From Pseudomonas hormoni (lineage in GTDB: Bacteria; Pseudomonadota; Gammaproteobacteria; Pseudomonadales; Pseudomonadaceae): DNA of 64,000 nt. Location of the stretch: assembly GCF_018502625.1 (NCBI RefSeq), contig NZ_CP075566.1:439001-503000 (forward strand), in the 5' to 3' direction. Both the position numbers and the translations under genes were made by a program. The number at the start of each line of letters is the position of its first letter. Positions within the stretch are counted from its first letter, which is position 1. Below, one piece after another: positions 8,337 through 20,800 of the stretch. The notes below the pieces were generated by a model. That model was not told where the DNA came from. It saw nothing but the letters and a program-made list of their open reading frames with translations, and ran no database searches.

Positions 8337-9104
8337 ATGAACGTACTTGAGTTGTTGCACCAATGGCCATTCGGTGCGACGGATTGGCTGGTGATCGGGT
8401 TGGGCATCGCCCTGGCCTATATCGTGTTTGGCATCGCCGGGTTCGGCACCGCGCTGGTGGCCGGGCCGATTCTGATTCTGTTCATGCCGCTGTCGAAGAT
8501 CGTGCCGTTGCTGGTACTGCTGGATTTTGTGGCGGCATTCGGCAATCTGCTGCCCTCGCGGCGCGATGTGGCCAAGCCGGAACTGGTGCGGCTGCTGCCG
8601 TGCATGGCGGTGGGCTGTACGTTGGGGGTGATCTTTCTGCTGAACCTGAAGTCCGACCTGTTGCTGCTGTTGATGGGGCTGTTTATCAGCGCCTATGCGG
8701 TTTACAGCCTGTGGGTCAAAACCCGTCCGACGCAGTTGTCGGCAGGTTGGGCGGTGCCGATGGGCACGGTCGGCGGGATGTTCGGAGCGCTGTTTGGCAG
8801 TGGCGGCTTTTTATATGCGATCTATTTGAACAGTCGGTTACCGAAAGACGCGGCGCGGGCGACCCAGAGTGCACTGATCAGTTGCAGCACCGTGGTGCGC
8901 CTGAGCCTGTTTGCTGTCGCGGGTGTGTATGCCGAGCTACCCTTGTTGATATTGGCGCTTTGTTTGTTGCCGGCCATGGCGTTGGGGCTGTGGGTCGGTC
9001 GGCGACTGACAATGAGATTGTCCCGCGAGGCGTTTGTGCGGCTGGTGACCTGGTTGGTGCTGGCCAGCGGGATTGCGTTGATCGGGCGGTATTTGAGTAC
9101 TTGA
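8337..9104 (+). CDS. TauE/SafE-family membrane exporter
   Basis: A 255-residue integral membrane protein with about eight hydrophobic segments. The glycine-rich first one (IAYIVFGIAGFGTALVAGP) and the internal repeat GTVGGMFGALFGSGG are characteristic of TauE/SafE (DUF81) proteins, which export sulfite, sulfoacetate or related small organic acids. The ATG at 8337 has GAAGG 7 bases upstream; a GTG at 8331 would sit too close to it. The divergent LysR gene is the likely regulator. The substrate cannot be read from sequence. Confidence 0.87.
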   Translation: MNVLELLHQWPFGATDWLVIGLGIALAYIVFGIAGFGTALVAGPILILFMPLSKIVPLLVLLDFVAAFGNLLPSRRDVAKPELVRLLPCMAVGCTLGVIFLLNLKSDLLLLLMGLFISAYAVYSLWVKTRPTQLSAGWAVPMGTVGGMFGALFGSGGFLYAIYLNSRLPKDAARATQSALISCSTVVRLSLFAVAGVYAELPLLILALCLLPAMALGLWVGRRLTMRLSREAFVRLVTWLVLASGIALIGRYLST

Positions 9105-9140
9105 CCGGATTTCGTCAGGGATTAAGCTGCCCGCCGCTCC

Positions 9141-9235
9141 GACGCCTTCGCGGGCAAGCCTCGCTCCTACAGAATTGGCAGTGATCATGAAATCACACGA
9201 ATCCTGTAGGAGCGAGGCTTGCCCGCGAAGGCGCC
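9141..9235. repeat. REPIN, TAGGAGCGAGGCTTGC class
   Basis: Near-perfect inverted copies (GCCTTCGCGGGCAAGCCTCG and CGAGGCTTGCCCGCGAAGGC) about 32 bases apart, just downstream of the exporter gene. Confidence 0.9.
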
Positions 9236-9282
9236 AATCGGCACGGCACAGAAACATCCATTTGACGCAGTAGGCTTTCACC

Positions 9283-9831
9283 ATGAATTCCCAAAGCATC
9301 ATCGTCCCGAAAATCTCCACGCTGCCGGTGCACGAACCCCGGGCCCGGGCGGTCGTGCGCTGGCTGGTGCGCAAGAACATCATCAAGGAAGAGCTGACCA
9401 CTTGCGGCCGCACCGGCAACCGCATGGGCCACGCGATCGCCGACGGTGCCCGTGCCGTGGTCCTGCACCCGCAAGCGCTGCCATTCGGCGAGCCGATCAA
9501 TGGCCTAGAGATCATCACCAAGCGCTGCATCTACACGCCGGCCAAGGGTTTCCTTGAAGAGGCGGGCTGCGCCGAGTGCCGCAAGGAAATCGGTGAAGCG
9601 CTGTTCGAAAGCCTGGAGGACTGGATGCCGGGGCGTACCGATAACTTCACCTGCCCGGAATGCGGGCATGAAGACGACATCAACGGCTTTCTTTTCCTGC
9701 AGGAATGCGGCTTTTCCAACCTGGGATTCATTTTCAACAACTGGGCCGAGGCCGGGTTCAAGCAGAGCTTTATCGATGAGTTCGCCGATTGGCTGGATCA
9801 GCCTGTCAGTTGGGTCAAAGTCGAACTGTAA
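9283..9831 (+). CDS. Conserved zinc-ribbon protein of unknown function
   Basis: A 182-residue soluble protein. Two CxxC pairs, GCAECRKE (about residue 95) and FTCPECGHED (about 123), form a probable zinc ribbon. The N-terminus is basic (RARAVVRWLVRKNIIKEE) and the C-terminus is acidic and aromatic (FADWLDQPVSWVKVEL). I recall relatives labelled as sugar ABC transporter ATPase in databases. No Walker A, signature or Walker B motif exists here, so that name is not supported. It stands alone between two REPINs, and I cannot assign a function. Confidence 0.75.
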   Translation: MNSQSIIVPKISTLPVHEPRARAVVRWLVRKNIIKEELTTCGRTGNRMGHAIADGARAVVLHPQALPFGEPINGLEIITKRCIYTPAKGFLEEAGCAECRKEIGEALFESLEDWMPGRTDNFTCPECGHEDDINGFLFLQECGFSNLGFIFNNWAEAGFKQSFIDEFADWLDQPVSWVKVEL

Positions 9832-9843
9832 CCGAAACCGAAA

Positions 9844-9918
9844 CTGTAGGAGCGAGGCTTGCCCGCGAAGCTTTTAGCGCCACTGATGGCGCCTTCGCGG
9901 GCAAGCCTCGCTCCTACG
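9844..9918. repeat. REPIN, short loop
   Basis: CTGTAGGAGCGAGGCTTGCC and its inverted partner enclose only about 17 bases, so it can fold as one compact cruciform right after the zinc-ribbon gene. Confidence 0.9.
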
Positions 9919-9963
9919 GGATTTATGCGGCAAAACCCCCGTCGATCACCGCATCGATAATAG

Positions 9964-11511
<1,548 letters not shown>

Positions 11512-11537
11512 GGCTTCAAGCAAAACGTTAAGTAACC

Positions 11538-11569
11538 CGGGGCTGTTCTATTCAGCCCCGAGTTGTTTC
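11538..11569 (+). terminator. Hairpin between guaB and guaA
   Basis: CGGGGCTG and CAGCCCCG form an 8-bp stem with a 7-base loop, followed by AGTTGTTTC. The T-run is poor, so it is likely an incomplete terminator that lets some guaB transcripts continue into guaA. Confidence 0.5.
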
Positions 11570-11611
11570 TGAATCACGACTGTTTCTGAATTACTTAGAC
11601 GAGACTGAATC

Positions 11612-13189
11612 ATGGCCCTCGACATTCACGCTCACCGCATCCTGATCCTCGATTTCGGTTCCCAGTACACCCAGCTGATTGCACGCCGCGTGCGTGAAAT
11701 CGGCGTGTACTGCGAACTGCATCCGTTCGATATGGATGAAGAAGCGATTCGCGAATTCGCACCGAAAGGCGTCATTCTCGCCGGCGGCCCCGAGTCCGTG
11801 CACGTAGCCGACAGTCCGCGCTGCCCGCAAGCGGTGTTTGACCTGGGCGTCCCGGTCTTCGGTATCTGCTACGGCATGCAGACCATGGCTGAACAGCTGG
11901 GTGGCAAGGTCGAAGGTTCCGAACTGCGTGAGTTCGGCTACGCCCGTGTCGACGTGGTCGGCAAGAGCCGCCTGCTCGACGGCATCGAAGACCACATCGA
12001 CGCCGACGGCCTGTTCGGCCTCGACGTGTGGATGAGCCACGGTGACAAGGTCACCAAGATGCCGCAGGAATTCCACATCCTGGCCAGCACCCCGAGCTGC
12101 CCGATCGCCGGCATGTTCGACGACACTCGCGGCTACTACGGCGTGCAGTTCCACCCGGAAGTGACCCACACCAAGCAGGGCGGTCGCATCCTCTCGCGCT
12201 TCATCCTCGACATCTGCGGCTGCGAAGCGTTGTGGACACCGTCGAAAATCGCTGAAGACGCCATTGCTCAGGTTCGCGCCCAGGTCGGCACCGACAACGT
12301 ACTGCTCGGCCTGTCCGGCGGCGTTGATTCCTCGGTCGTTGCCGCGCTGCTGCACAAAGCCATCGGCGACCAGCTGACCTGCGTCTTTGTCGACAACGGC
12401 CTGCTGCGTCTGCACGAAGGCGAGCAAGTGATGGCCATGTTCGCCGAGAACATGGGCGTCAAGGTGATCCGCGCCAACGCCGAAGACCAGTTCCTCGACA
12501 ACCTGGCAGGCGAAAGCGACCCAGAGAAGAAGCGCAAGATCATCGGTCGCACCTTCATCGACGTCTTCGATGCCCAGTCCAACAAACTGGACAACATCAA
12601 GTACCTCGCCCAGGGCACCATCTACCCGGACGTGATCGAGTCGGCTGGCGCGAAAAGCGGCAAGGCTCACGTAATCAAGTCGCACCACAACGTGGGCGGC
12701 CTGCCGGAAGAAATGAACCTCAAGCTGGTTGAACCCCTGCGCGAACTGTTCAAGGACGAAGTCCGTCGTCTGGGCCTGGAACTCGGCCTGCCGTACGACA
12801 TGGTCTACCGTCACCCGTTCCCGGGCCCGGGCCTGGGCGTGCGGATCCTCGGTGAAGTGAAGAAGGAATACGCCGACCTGCTGCGTCGCGCCGACCACAT
12901 CTTCATTGAAGAACTGCGCAAGGCCGACTGGTACCACAAGGTCAGCCAGGCGTTCGTGGTGTTCCAGCCGGTGAAATCGGTTGGCGTTGTAGGCGATGGC
13001 CGTCGTTACGCCTGGGTGGTTGCCCTGCGTGCCGTGGAAACCATCGACTTCATGACCGCGCGTTGGGCACACCTGCCTTACGAACTGCTGGAAACTGTTT
13101 CCGGCCGGATCATCAACGAAATCGAAGGCATCTCCCGCGTCACTTACGACGTGTCGAGCAAGCCACCGGCGACGATTGAGTGGGAGTGA
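11612..13189 (+). CDS. guaA: GMP synthase (glutamine-hydrolysing)
   Basis: Converts XMP to GMP with ATP and glutamine-derived ammonia. At 525 residues it is full length. The N-terminal class I glutamine amidotransferase domain has Cys86 in FGICYGMQ and the His-Glu pair in [10 protein letters not shown] near 175. The ATP-pyrophosphatase P-loop [10 protein letters not shown] is near residue 234. The C-terminal dimerisation domain ends with the family-typical KPPATIEWE. It forms the GMP branch with guaB just upstream. The strong bidirectional terminator at 13229 separates it from the convergent toxin-like gene. Confidence 0.98.
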   Translation: MALDIHAHRILILDFGSQYTQLIARRVREIGVYCELHPFDMDEEAIREFAPKGVILAGGPESVHVADSPRCPQAVFDLGVPVFGICYGMQTMAEQLGGKVEGSELREFGYARVDVVGKSRLLDGIEDHIDADGLFGLDVWMSHGDKVTKMPQEFHILASTPSCPIAGMFDDTRGYYGVQFHPEVTHTKQGGRILSRFILDICGCEALWTPSKIAEDAIAQVRAQVGTDNVLLGLSGGVDSSVVAALLHKAIGDQLTCVFVDNGLLRLHEGEQVMAMFAENMGVKVIRANAEDQFLDNLAGESDPEKKRKIIGRTFIDVFDAQSNKLDNIKYLAQGTIYPDVIESAGAKSGKAHVIKSHHNVGGLPEEMNLKLVEPLRELFKDEVRRLGLELGLPYDMVYRHPFPGPGLGVRILGEVKKEYADLLRRADHIFIEELRKADWYHKVSQAFVVFQPVKSVGVVGDGRRYAWVVALRAVETIDFMTARWAHLPYELLETVSGRIINEIEGISRVTYDVSSKPPATIEWE

Positions 13190-13228
13190 TCCCTCGCCCG
13201 TTCGGGTGACTTGATTACCGCTGACACC

Positions 13229-13266
13229 AAAAAGCCGTGTGAAATCTGATTTCACACGGCTTTTTT
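13229..13266. terminator. Bidirectional terminator, guaA / toxin-like gene
   Basis: GCCGTGTGAAAT pairs with ATTTCACACGGC around a 3-base loop. Five A precede and six T follow, so it serves both convergent genes. Confidence 0.92.
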
Positions 13267-13276
13267 CATGCCGCCA

Positions 13277-16200
13277 TTAAAGCGGTTTTGACCAGCCGGC
13301 CAGCGTCAACCCCATCTCCTTGAGCGCCTCCAGCAGCGCGGCCACGCTTTCAAAGCGTTTGCCGTCGACCTCGGGCCAGGAGGGCCGTTCGATGAAGACT
13401 CGGCCGGACTCGCTGATGAGGGGCGTGGACACCAGCACGTTGTTGCGACCGCGATGGACAATCAGGGTGTTACCGGGCTCCCTTTTCAGGGTGTACATGC
13501 CGGGGCGAGACAGCAACGTGTCGATCTCCGATGACGTACGCAAAACCCATGGCGTCTCGACTTGCAAACGCAGGTCGCCTTGGACGAAGCCTTCAGACTC
13601 GCCCAGGTCGTTGGTAAAGTTTATGCCCGGATCAGGCTCGATACCGTTGGAAAGCCCTTCGGCCACGTCTTCGACCCGCAGCCCGAAGACACCTTCCAGT
13701 TCACTGACGCCCGCGACGCCCTGATAGATATTGGAGTGAGAGTTGCCCATCAAGGCGATCCACTTGTGGGAACCCCGCGCTGCCTGATCGGCACGAATGA
13801 TGGTTCGGGCATGGAAGTTCATCATTTTATGCCGCGCTGTGGCATCCCTCACCCTCATGCCCGACAGCCGATAGCTGGCCATGCTATCGATGGCCTGGAT
13901 GCGGATGCCGTGCTTGTTGGCTTCGCGGACCAGGGTGAGAAAGGTGTATCGCTCCAGCGGATCTGTCAGATGGCCGGCGTCCAGACCTGTCAGGTAAGTT
14001 TCCACATCCCTGGGCATCACCGACGTTTCGGCGAAGGCATCCAGCGCCGCCTGATGGAAATCCGTGAGCAGATGTTCCATGTACAGGGTTTTCACACTCT
14101 GTTCGGCCAACGCCTGCATGTTGTCGATCAAAAACTGCTTGCTGCCGATACCGGCGTGGCTTTCGCCGATGACCAGTCCCTGACTCTCTTCAAAAAAGAT
14201 ACGAATAAAGGGCCCCTGGGTGACGTGGGGATCCAGTGACGGCATGTCGGGGCGCGGCGGAAGTTGGGGATCCGCATAAAATCGCGCGGCATCTTCATAG
14301 AGGCGTTTTCTGATGCCCTTGAAATGCTGGAAGGCTTCGTTGTTGTGAGTGACGTCAACGCTATCCGGCAGCAGCTTGTCCTGGAATCCGCCTGCTGCGT
14401 TTTTCAGATTGGCCCGCCATTTCGGTGGGACGTCATAGGGCGAGGTCACCAGCGGTGTTTTCGGCGCGGGCAAGGCTGGGTCCTGTGCAACGGAGCCGTC
14501 GGGGGTGGCCACAGTCTCGCTTTCTATCTGCGTCACGCCCGGTTTGGTCTGGGCATCGATGCGCACCCGGATCCGGGTCATGCCTTGCTCCTGCAGCGCG
14601 TCGCTCAATTGCTGGATGTTGTCGAAGTGACGGCCACTGGCCGACCATCGCGGATAGACGATGAACAGACCGCCCTTGTCCTTCTGGATGTCCGTTGTAA
14701 CCAGGGCGCCACTGCCACTGCGGTGATAAAGCTGGGGCTTGCCGCTGACTTCCTGGATCGTGAACATGCCTCTCCCGGGAAGGGCCTGCTCCACTGTGCG
14801 AGCTGTAGTGACGGGTGGCAGGGCATGGAGGCGCAGACGTAAATCGCTTTTGACTTCGCCCAACGGAAAACCCAGCTCATCCAGCATTTTCTTGCCCGGA
14901 TCCTGTTCCATACCCGCGGTTTTTCCGGCAGGTACGTCTTCGATACGCAGCCCCGGCGTGCCTGTCAGCTCGCTGAGCCCGGCCACGTCATCGAACGTGT
15001 TGACCCGCGTCTCGTCCATGAGTGCCACCCACTTATGGGCGCCTCTGGCTGTTTGATCGATGCTGATGATGGTGTCAGAAAAGTAGTTCATCATTTTCTG
15101 GGTGCTATCGGGAGCTGTGTGGTCCATTCGGGGGAACCTGGCGCTCGCCATGCAATCGATGGCCTGGACACGGATATGGTTTTTCTGTGCGGTTCTGACC
15201 AGATCCATGTAGCCATAGCGACCGGTCAGGTCGGTTCCCCTCGTCGCATCGAGTTCGGTGAGGTAGCGTTCGAGACTCTCCGGCATCTTGCCGGACTCAT
15301 GTAAGAGATCCAGATCCGCTTGATGGATGTCGGTCAGTAGCCGGTCCAAATAGAGCGTCTTGATCTTCTGCTTGCTCAACACCTGCATATTGTCGATCAG
15401 CAACTGTTGGCCGCTGATGCTGCTGCGCTCTTGGCCAACCACCAGGCCGGGTGCATCCGCGAGCAGGCGTTTGAAAATGTCTTTGCTCGATGTAGAGGGT
15501 TTGATGGGCGCGATGGCAGGCCGTGGCGGTACAGACGGGTCGGCATAGAAGGTGATGGCGTCATCGTACAGACCGCGGCGTAAGTCCCTGAAAGCATGAA
15601 ACGGTCGCTCGCTGGCGTCTTTGGCATCCAGAGGGAAAGCTTCGGTTCGTCCCTCGGCAAGCGGTGTCATGGCCGCTTTTGACTGTTCAGGCAGTTCATA
15701 GGACGTCGGCGGTATTTCTACCTTTGGCAGGGGGGAAGCGCTCTGCCCCCAAGGCTTGAGGCCGAAGATTTTTCCTCCGCCACTGAGCCCCGCGCCCGCC
15801 TCCGACCGGGGCACAGGTTCCCATTGCAGCGCTTCGTTCTGACGGACCGGAACATTGCGATAAAACGAGTACGGGTTGGCCGGATCGATGATGACCCAAC
15901 GCTTCATTTGCCCGACGTAGCGCACCTGATAGAACCCATCCTGGCCTGCGCGACGCATATAGATATAGGTTTTGCCAGAGGGGGTCAGAATGATGTTGCG
16001 CAATTTTTGTTCAACGAAGTCCTGGCGGGTGGCTTCGGTAATCTCTGTTTTGAAGGCGTCGAGGTAGTCCTGCGGTTCGGGCGGCAATACGCGTTGCGGC
16101 ACGATCTCTTCAAGCTTGGGGATCGCGGCGCGGGCGATGGCGTTTTCGCTCAGTTGCTCTTCGGGCGCGATGAACGCTTCAGCCTCGGCAATTGCCGGCA

Positions 16201-17617
16201 ACCGCCCGCTGCCTTTGATAAATGTGGCATTGAACACGGTATCGATGGCCGCAACAATGGCGCCGGTCACGCCAGCCTTGCGCTCGCCGGGAGTCTTCCC
16301 ATTGACGGCCTGGTCGATGTTCAAACCGACATTGGCGATGCCGGCCCCGACCACTGCCAGTGCCACCGGCCAGCCGACCGCCGCCAGAGGGCCGAACATG
16401 CGGCCAAAGGCATTGAGGTAGCCAACCCAGAGTTTTTTTCGCAAGTCGCCGTTGGAATACAGCATGTAGTTGCTGTCACTGATCATGCGGGCGTGCACCG
16501 CATCGCTCAGGAACGTGAAGGCGTCCTGGGTCACCGAGCTGCTGGCATGGTCGATCAGATGATGGTCATTGACGTGCCAGGCGTTGAACAACAAGTCCAG
16601 TACATGGGTGAGTCCGACATTCTCGATGTGCGGTTCGCGAAACATCAGCGAGACCAGACTGTTGACCGGTTTGGCCAGAGGATTCACGAGGGCGAGCCAG
16701 TCCAGTTTCGACTGCTGGCGCGTCGGGGCGTCTTGAGTGATGTCGTGGTCGGCAACTTGAAAGTGCGCCATGAAGCGCTGGCGATCAGAGGAGCCCTTGA
16801 TGGCGGACAAGATCCACCAATGCACGTCGCGGGGTGTTTCGAGGGAGTGAAACCCCCAGATTTCACCCGGGACGTACAGAATCTGGCGACCATTGTCATC
16901 GACGATGCACAGGATGTCGGTGGCGACAAAGTCCCCGACCTTCAACAGGGTCACGCGTAAACCGTTGCTGACTGGCGCCTCCGACTCCAGCATCTGGCGG
17001 GTCACTGGCCAGCTCACATTGCTGGCGACGGCCTTGATTACGGTTTTGAAGTTCTCGTCGGACAAACGGCCGCCTTCCCGGTCCTCCATGGCTTTGGCGA
17101 GAAACGTGCACTTGGCCAAGGCCCTGTAGGTCTTATCGTGTTTTTTCCAGAACGATGCGACTTTGTTTTTATAGAGGTCGCTGAAATTGATCGCCCAAAA
17201 GTCTTTCAATACCTCGTTGCCATGCAGGCGTACTTCGTTGGTTTCGTTGTAATTGCCGGCATCTGCGCCAACGCTGTAGAAACCACCATTGAGGTCCAGC
17301 AGATCGGCGTTGTCCTGGTCATGAACACTGAAGCGCTGAATGACCAACTGGGGCAGGGTCATGCTTTCCTTGGGCGTTTCGTAAAGGTGTTCCCAGCCGG
17401 TGAAGGTTTTCGAACTGCTTTGGGCAAGGTGGAAACGATGGTAGTAGACCTGCTCTGGCTCAAGGGTCGTGATGCCATGTTTGACGAGAATGTCTTTGGC
17501 GATCCCTCGGGCCATTTCGTACATGTCGGGGCAGGCTTCAACCAGTGCGGGCACCAGCGCCTTGAGGGCGAGCATGTCGCTGGAATCGGGCAGTGCAGTG
17601 TTTTCAGTAGAGTTCAC
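13277..17617 (-). CDS. Giant toxin-like protein with two tandem Tiki/ChaN-like domains
   Basis: The GTG at 17617 is chosen: AAGGAAG lies just upstream and the resulting VNSTENTALP start aligns with MNSPENRPLP of the neighbouring paralogue; the frame is open 64 codons further without homology. It gives 1446 residues. Residues 1-390 match the N-terminal region shared by Pseudomonas dermonecrotic-toxin-like proteins. Residues about 405-440 are a hydrophobic glycine-rich membrane segment (FGPLAAVGWPVALAVVG). Two copies of a module of roughly 380 residues follow. Each has a YxDAxxFYADPxxPPRP lead, a Tiki/ChaN-like domain and a GMYTL-type C-terminal piece. Copy B keeps GESH (1151-1154), EHLLTD (about 1181) and GNSH (His1294); copy A has GQERSS and DETRVN instead. 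The fold assignment is by motif only. A toxin role is inferred from family resemblance; I see no signal peptide, secretion signal or immunity gene. Confidence 0.72.
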   Translation of the reverse strand: MNSTENTALPDSSDMLALKALVPALVEACPDMYEMARGIAKDILVKHGITTLEPEQVYYHRFHLAQSSSKTFTGWEHLYETPKESMTLPQLVIQRFSVHDQDNADLLDLNGGFYSVGADAGNYNETNEVRLHGNEVLKDFWAINFSDLYKNKVASFWKKHDKTYRALAKCTFLAKAMEDREGGRLSDENFKTVIKAVASNVSWPVTRQMLESEAPVSNGLRVTLLKVGDFVATDILCIVDDNGRQILYVPGEIWGFHSLETPRDVHWWILSAIKGSSDRQRFMAHFQVADHDITQDAPTRQQSKLDWLALVNPLAKPVNSLVSLMFREPHIENVGLTHVLDLLFNAWHVNDHHLIDHASSSVTQDAFTFLSDAVHARMISDSNYMLYSNGDLRKKLWVGYLNAFGRMFGPLAAVGWPVALAVVGAGIANVGLNIDQAVNGKTPGERKAGVTGAIVAAIDTVFNATFIKGSGRLPAIAEAEAFIAPEEQLSENAIARAAIPKLEEIVPQRVLPPEPQDYLDAFKTEITEATRQDFVEQKLRNIILTPSGKTYIYMRRAGQDGFYQVRYVGQMKRWVIIDPANPYSFYRNVPVRQNEALQWEPVPRSEAGAGLSGGGKIFGLKPWGQSASPLPKVEIPPTSYELPEQSKAAMTPLAEGRTEAFPLDAKDASERPFHAFRDLRRGLYDDAITFYADPSVPPRPAIAPIKPSTSSKDIFKRLLADAPGLVVGQERSSISGQQLLIDNMQVLSKQKIKTLYLDRLLTDIHQADLDLLHESGKMPESLERYLTELDATRGTDLTGRYGYMDLVRTAQKNHIRVQAIDCMASARFPRMDHTAPDSTQKMMNYFSDTIISIDQTARGAHKWVALMDETRVNTFDDVAGLSELTGTPGLRIEDVPAGKTAGMEQDPGKKMLDELGFPLGEVKSDLRLRLHALPPVTTARTVEQALPGRGMFTIQEVSGKPQLYHRSGSGALVTTDIQKDKGGLFIVYPRWSASGRHFDNIQQLSDALQEQGMTRIRVRIDAQTKPGVTQIESETVATPDGSVAQDPALPAPKTPLVTSPYDVPPKWRANLKNAAGGFQDKLLPDSVDVTHNNEAFQHFKGIRKRLYEDAARFYADPQLPPRPDMPSLDPHVTQGPFIRIFFEESQGLVIGESHAGIGSKQFLIDNMQALAEQSVKTLYMEHLLTDFHQAALDAFAETSVMPRDVETYLTGLDAGHLTDPLERYTFLTLVREANKHGIRIQAIDSMASYRLSGMRVRDATARHKMMNFHARTIIRADQAARGSHKWIALMGNSHSNIYQGVAGVSELEGVFGLRVEDVAEGLSNGIEPDPGINFTNDLGESEGFVQGDLRLQVETPWVLRTSSEIDTLLSRPGMYTLKREPGNTLIVHRGRNNVLVSTPLISESGRVFIERPSWPEVDGKRFESVAALLEALKEMGLTLAGWSKPL

Positions 17618-17827
17618 AGTGTCTTCCTTGAACAGTGATGGAACGTCACTGCCATGGTGCCGATGGACGCTGCCAGGATCTGTCAGCTCCAGGGCTTTCA
17701 GGTTGTGGTATCGGAAAACCGGCGTTGTAGTACAAAGACGCGCTGTCAGTGCGAATGCAGCCATTTGCTGCATCCGCACTGGCGAATCCTCCATTGAAAC
17801 GCTGAGCAAACCCTGGCATTTCGGTTT

Positions 17828-20800
17828 TCAGACTGGGAGACGGCTCTGCAGGCTCATGCCCATTTCATTCAGTTGCCGGGACATTTGCTGCACACTGGCG
17901 AACACTACGTTGTTGACGAAAGGCCATCCCGGACGGTGGATGACATAGTGGTCGGTTACCAACTGTTGCACCGGCGTGCGAACCAGCATGCCTGAGCCGC
18001 TGCGATGGATCAGTGTGTAGTTTCCTGCGGTTTTCTCGAACAGATACATGCCCTGGCGATGCAGCAGGTTGTGCAGCGCTCGCTGGTCCCAAATCCGCGG
18101 CGAGGAGGGCATTTGCAGGCGCAGATCGGTGAGCAGGGTGTCATGCGTGCCGCGCATCATGCCGCCGTTGGGGAGGGGCCCTCGATCCACATCGATTCCG
18201 GGATCAACATCAACGGCTGTCCCTTCGCCTGGGTTGACCTCTTCTATCCGTAAACCGATGCCGCCCTTCAGTTCGCTGATGCCGGCGATCCCCCTGAACG
18301 TGTTGGTGTTTTCGGGCCCGGTCAACACGATCCATTTACCGGAATCGTTGATGAGTGAGTCCGAGGACATGATCACTTCCGTGAGGTGGTTGGCGATCAT
18401 TTGCTCTTCAGGCGGTGTGAACGGGGTTTTTACTTTGTAGCGGGTCGCGCAATCCAGAGCCTGAATGCGTACGCCGTTCTGTCTGGCGACCTTGACCAGT
18501 TCCAGCTCATTGAATCGTTCGGCCGGGTCGGTGCCAAGGCGGGTCAGATAGCGTCTCAGGTCGTCGGACATGTCCCCTGTTCTGAAGTAGTTGTTGAGCT
18601 CGACCTGAGCGAAGTCATTGAGCAAGCGGCGCATATAGATTGTCTTGGCGTGCCTGGCCAGTGCCGGCATGTTCTCAATCATGAAGCGCATGCTGGTGAT
18701 GCGATCCAGGGTTTCCCCCACCACCAGACCGGGGGCTGATTCAAAAACGCGCTCGATGAGATCGGCGATCGGCATATCACGCGTGATGGCTGGGATCGCC
18801 GGACGCGGAGGCAGGTTGGCCCAGGGAAGCTCGCTGTAAAAGGTTCGAGTGGCGGTGAGCAACGCTGTGCGTTTACCGGCGAAATACTGTTCGTACGGAT
18901 CCTGCACAATCGGGTTACCCATCGCATTGGGGAACACCCGTACATGAGTCTGGGGCAAATCCAGTGCCCAGCTTTTCAATGGTGACCGTAGCGATGGCTG
19001 AGCGTCGTACACCGTGTTCACAAGACGCAAAGGGTTTGAGGTCGAAGGCTGTTGCTCCGGAGCAGATTGGCCCGGCGGCAGCGGTTCGCGCACTTCAAGG
19101 GGAATGTCGACGGCGCACTCCTTGCCCACACACTGACCGCCGCCCCTGAGCCTCAATGACTGCATCCGCCCCCAATCACCTTGGGCATTCAAGCGCACCG
19201 GCAATGAGTGGACGAACTGGTTGGGCCTCTCCGGGTCGATGATCGCCCAGAAACCGCCACCTTTTGAATCGGCGAAGTAGCGCACGTAATACGCGTTGTC
19301 ATTCATAAGAATGGCGTAGGACGGGTCTGCGTCGAGCCTGTAAATCCCCTGGTATTTGCCGGTTTCATAATCGGGCGTCAGGCCTTCGAGCAGCTCATTG
19401 CATTGATACCTGGCAGGTACTTCGGGAGCGACTGCGGTTTCAGACGGAATCGGCAAAGGTGTTTCCACGGGAAGCGACGTGGGCGCAGGTGACTCGACCG
19501 TTGCTGCCGACTCTGTCAGGTCGGCCATTTCAGCCGCCTCCGCGGCTTCCACCTGTACACCCACCTCCAGCGTCGATCCGGCGCCCCTGAGGAATGGAAC
19601 ATTGAACAAGGCGTCGATACCATTCAAGACCGCGCCGAGAATGCCTTCTTTACGTTCGGCAGCGGTTTTGCCGTTGACGGCCTGATCGATGTTCAGGCCC
19701 ATGTTGGCAATGCTCGCCCCAATCACCGGCAGCGCCACCGGCCAACCGACGGCCGCTAACGGACCAAACACTTTGAGGCCGGCGCTCAGGTAGCCGATCC
19801 ACAATTTTTTGCGTAAATCGCCGTTGGACGTTAGCGACAGGCTGGCCTCTGCGAACATGGCGTTCCGGGTCGAATCCTGTAACCAATTAAACGCATCGCC
19901 GCTCACCCACTGGTTTTTCTGGTTGATCAAGTGATGGTCGGACTTGCCCCAGGTGCCCACCAGGCGGCTGATGAGATCGCCAAGGTTCTCCGTAATTGCG
20001 TGGCGGTCCGCCAGGGTAAAGTGGGTCATGAATGCCTGGCGCGGAGCGTCTTCGTTCATTTGCTCCAGTACCCACCAATGCAGGGCCGCTTCGGTCTCCA
20101 TCACCTGGAACGCGCTGCCGTCTCCGGGCAAATAGAGCATTTGCCGGCCTTGGGAATCAATGATTCGCAGCAAGTTGGTGGCCACGTAACCCGCGACATC
20201 GAAGGCTCTTACGTCATGGCCCACCGGGTGTGTCGATTGCAGCATTTTCAGGCTGACGGGCCACGAGACTGGCCCGATGACAGCGTCGATGACGCGTTGA
20301 AAGTCATCACCGGACAGATGCTTTTGCTCCAGCGCCTGGACGGCGTGACTGAGGAAATTGCACTTGGCCAACGTGCGGAAATCGTCGCAATGCCTGTCCC
20401 AGAACGCGGTCAGTTTTTCGGTGTAAAGCGCGCTGAAATCGATCTTCCAAAAGGCTTTTAATACGTCGTTGCCATGCAGGCGCACCTCATTGGTTTCATT
20501 GAAATCCTCAGCATCCGGGCCGGCCGTATAGAAACCGCCGTAGAGGTCCAGCAGATCGGCATTGTCCTGGTCAGTGGCGCGAAAACGATGCACCACCAGT
20601 TGCGTCAGGGTCATGGATTCGTACGGTTTTTCCTGCAGGTGCTCCCAGCCGGTAAAGGATGTTGCGCTGCTCTGGGCCAGTTTGAATCGATGGAAGTAAA
20701 CCAGGTCTGGATCGATGTCCTGAAGTCCCTGCTTTTTCAGAAGTTCGCTGGCGACCTGATGCGCCGTGTCCTGCAGGCTAGGGCAGGAGTGCACGACGGT

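Noticed and set aside
11591..13255. Long minus-strand open frame opposite guaA, and a similar one opposite guaB
   Set aside because: Antisense shadows of highly conserved genes, with low-complexity His/Asp/Val-rich translation and no ribosome-binding site.
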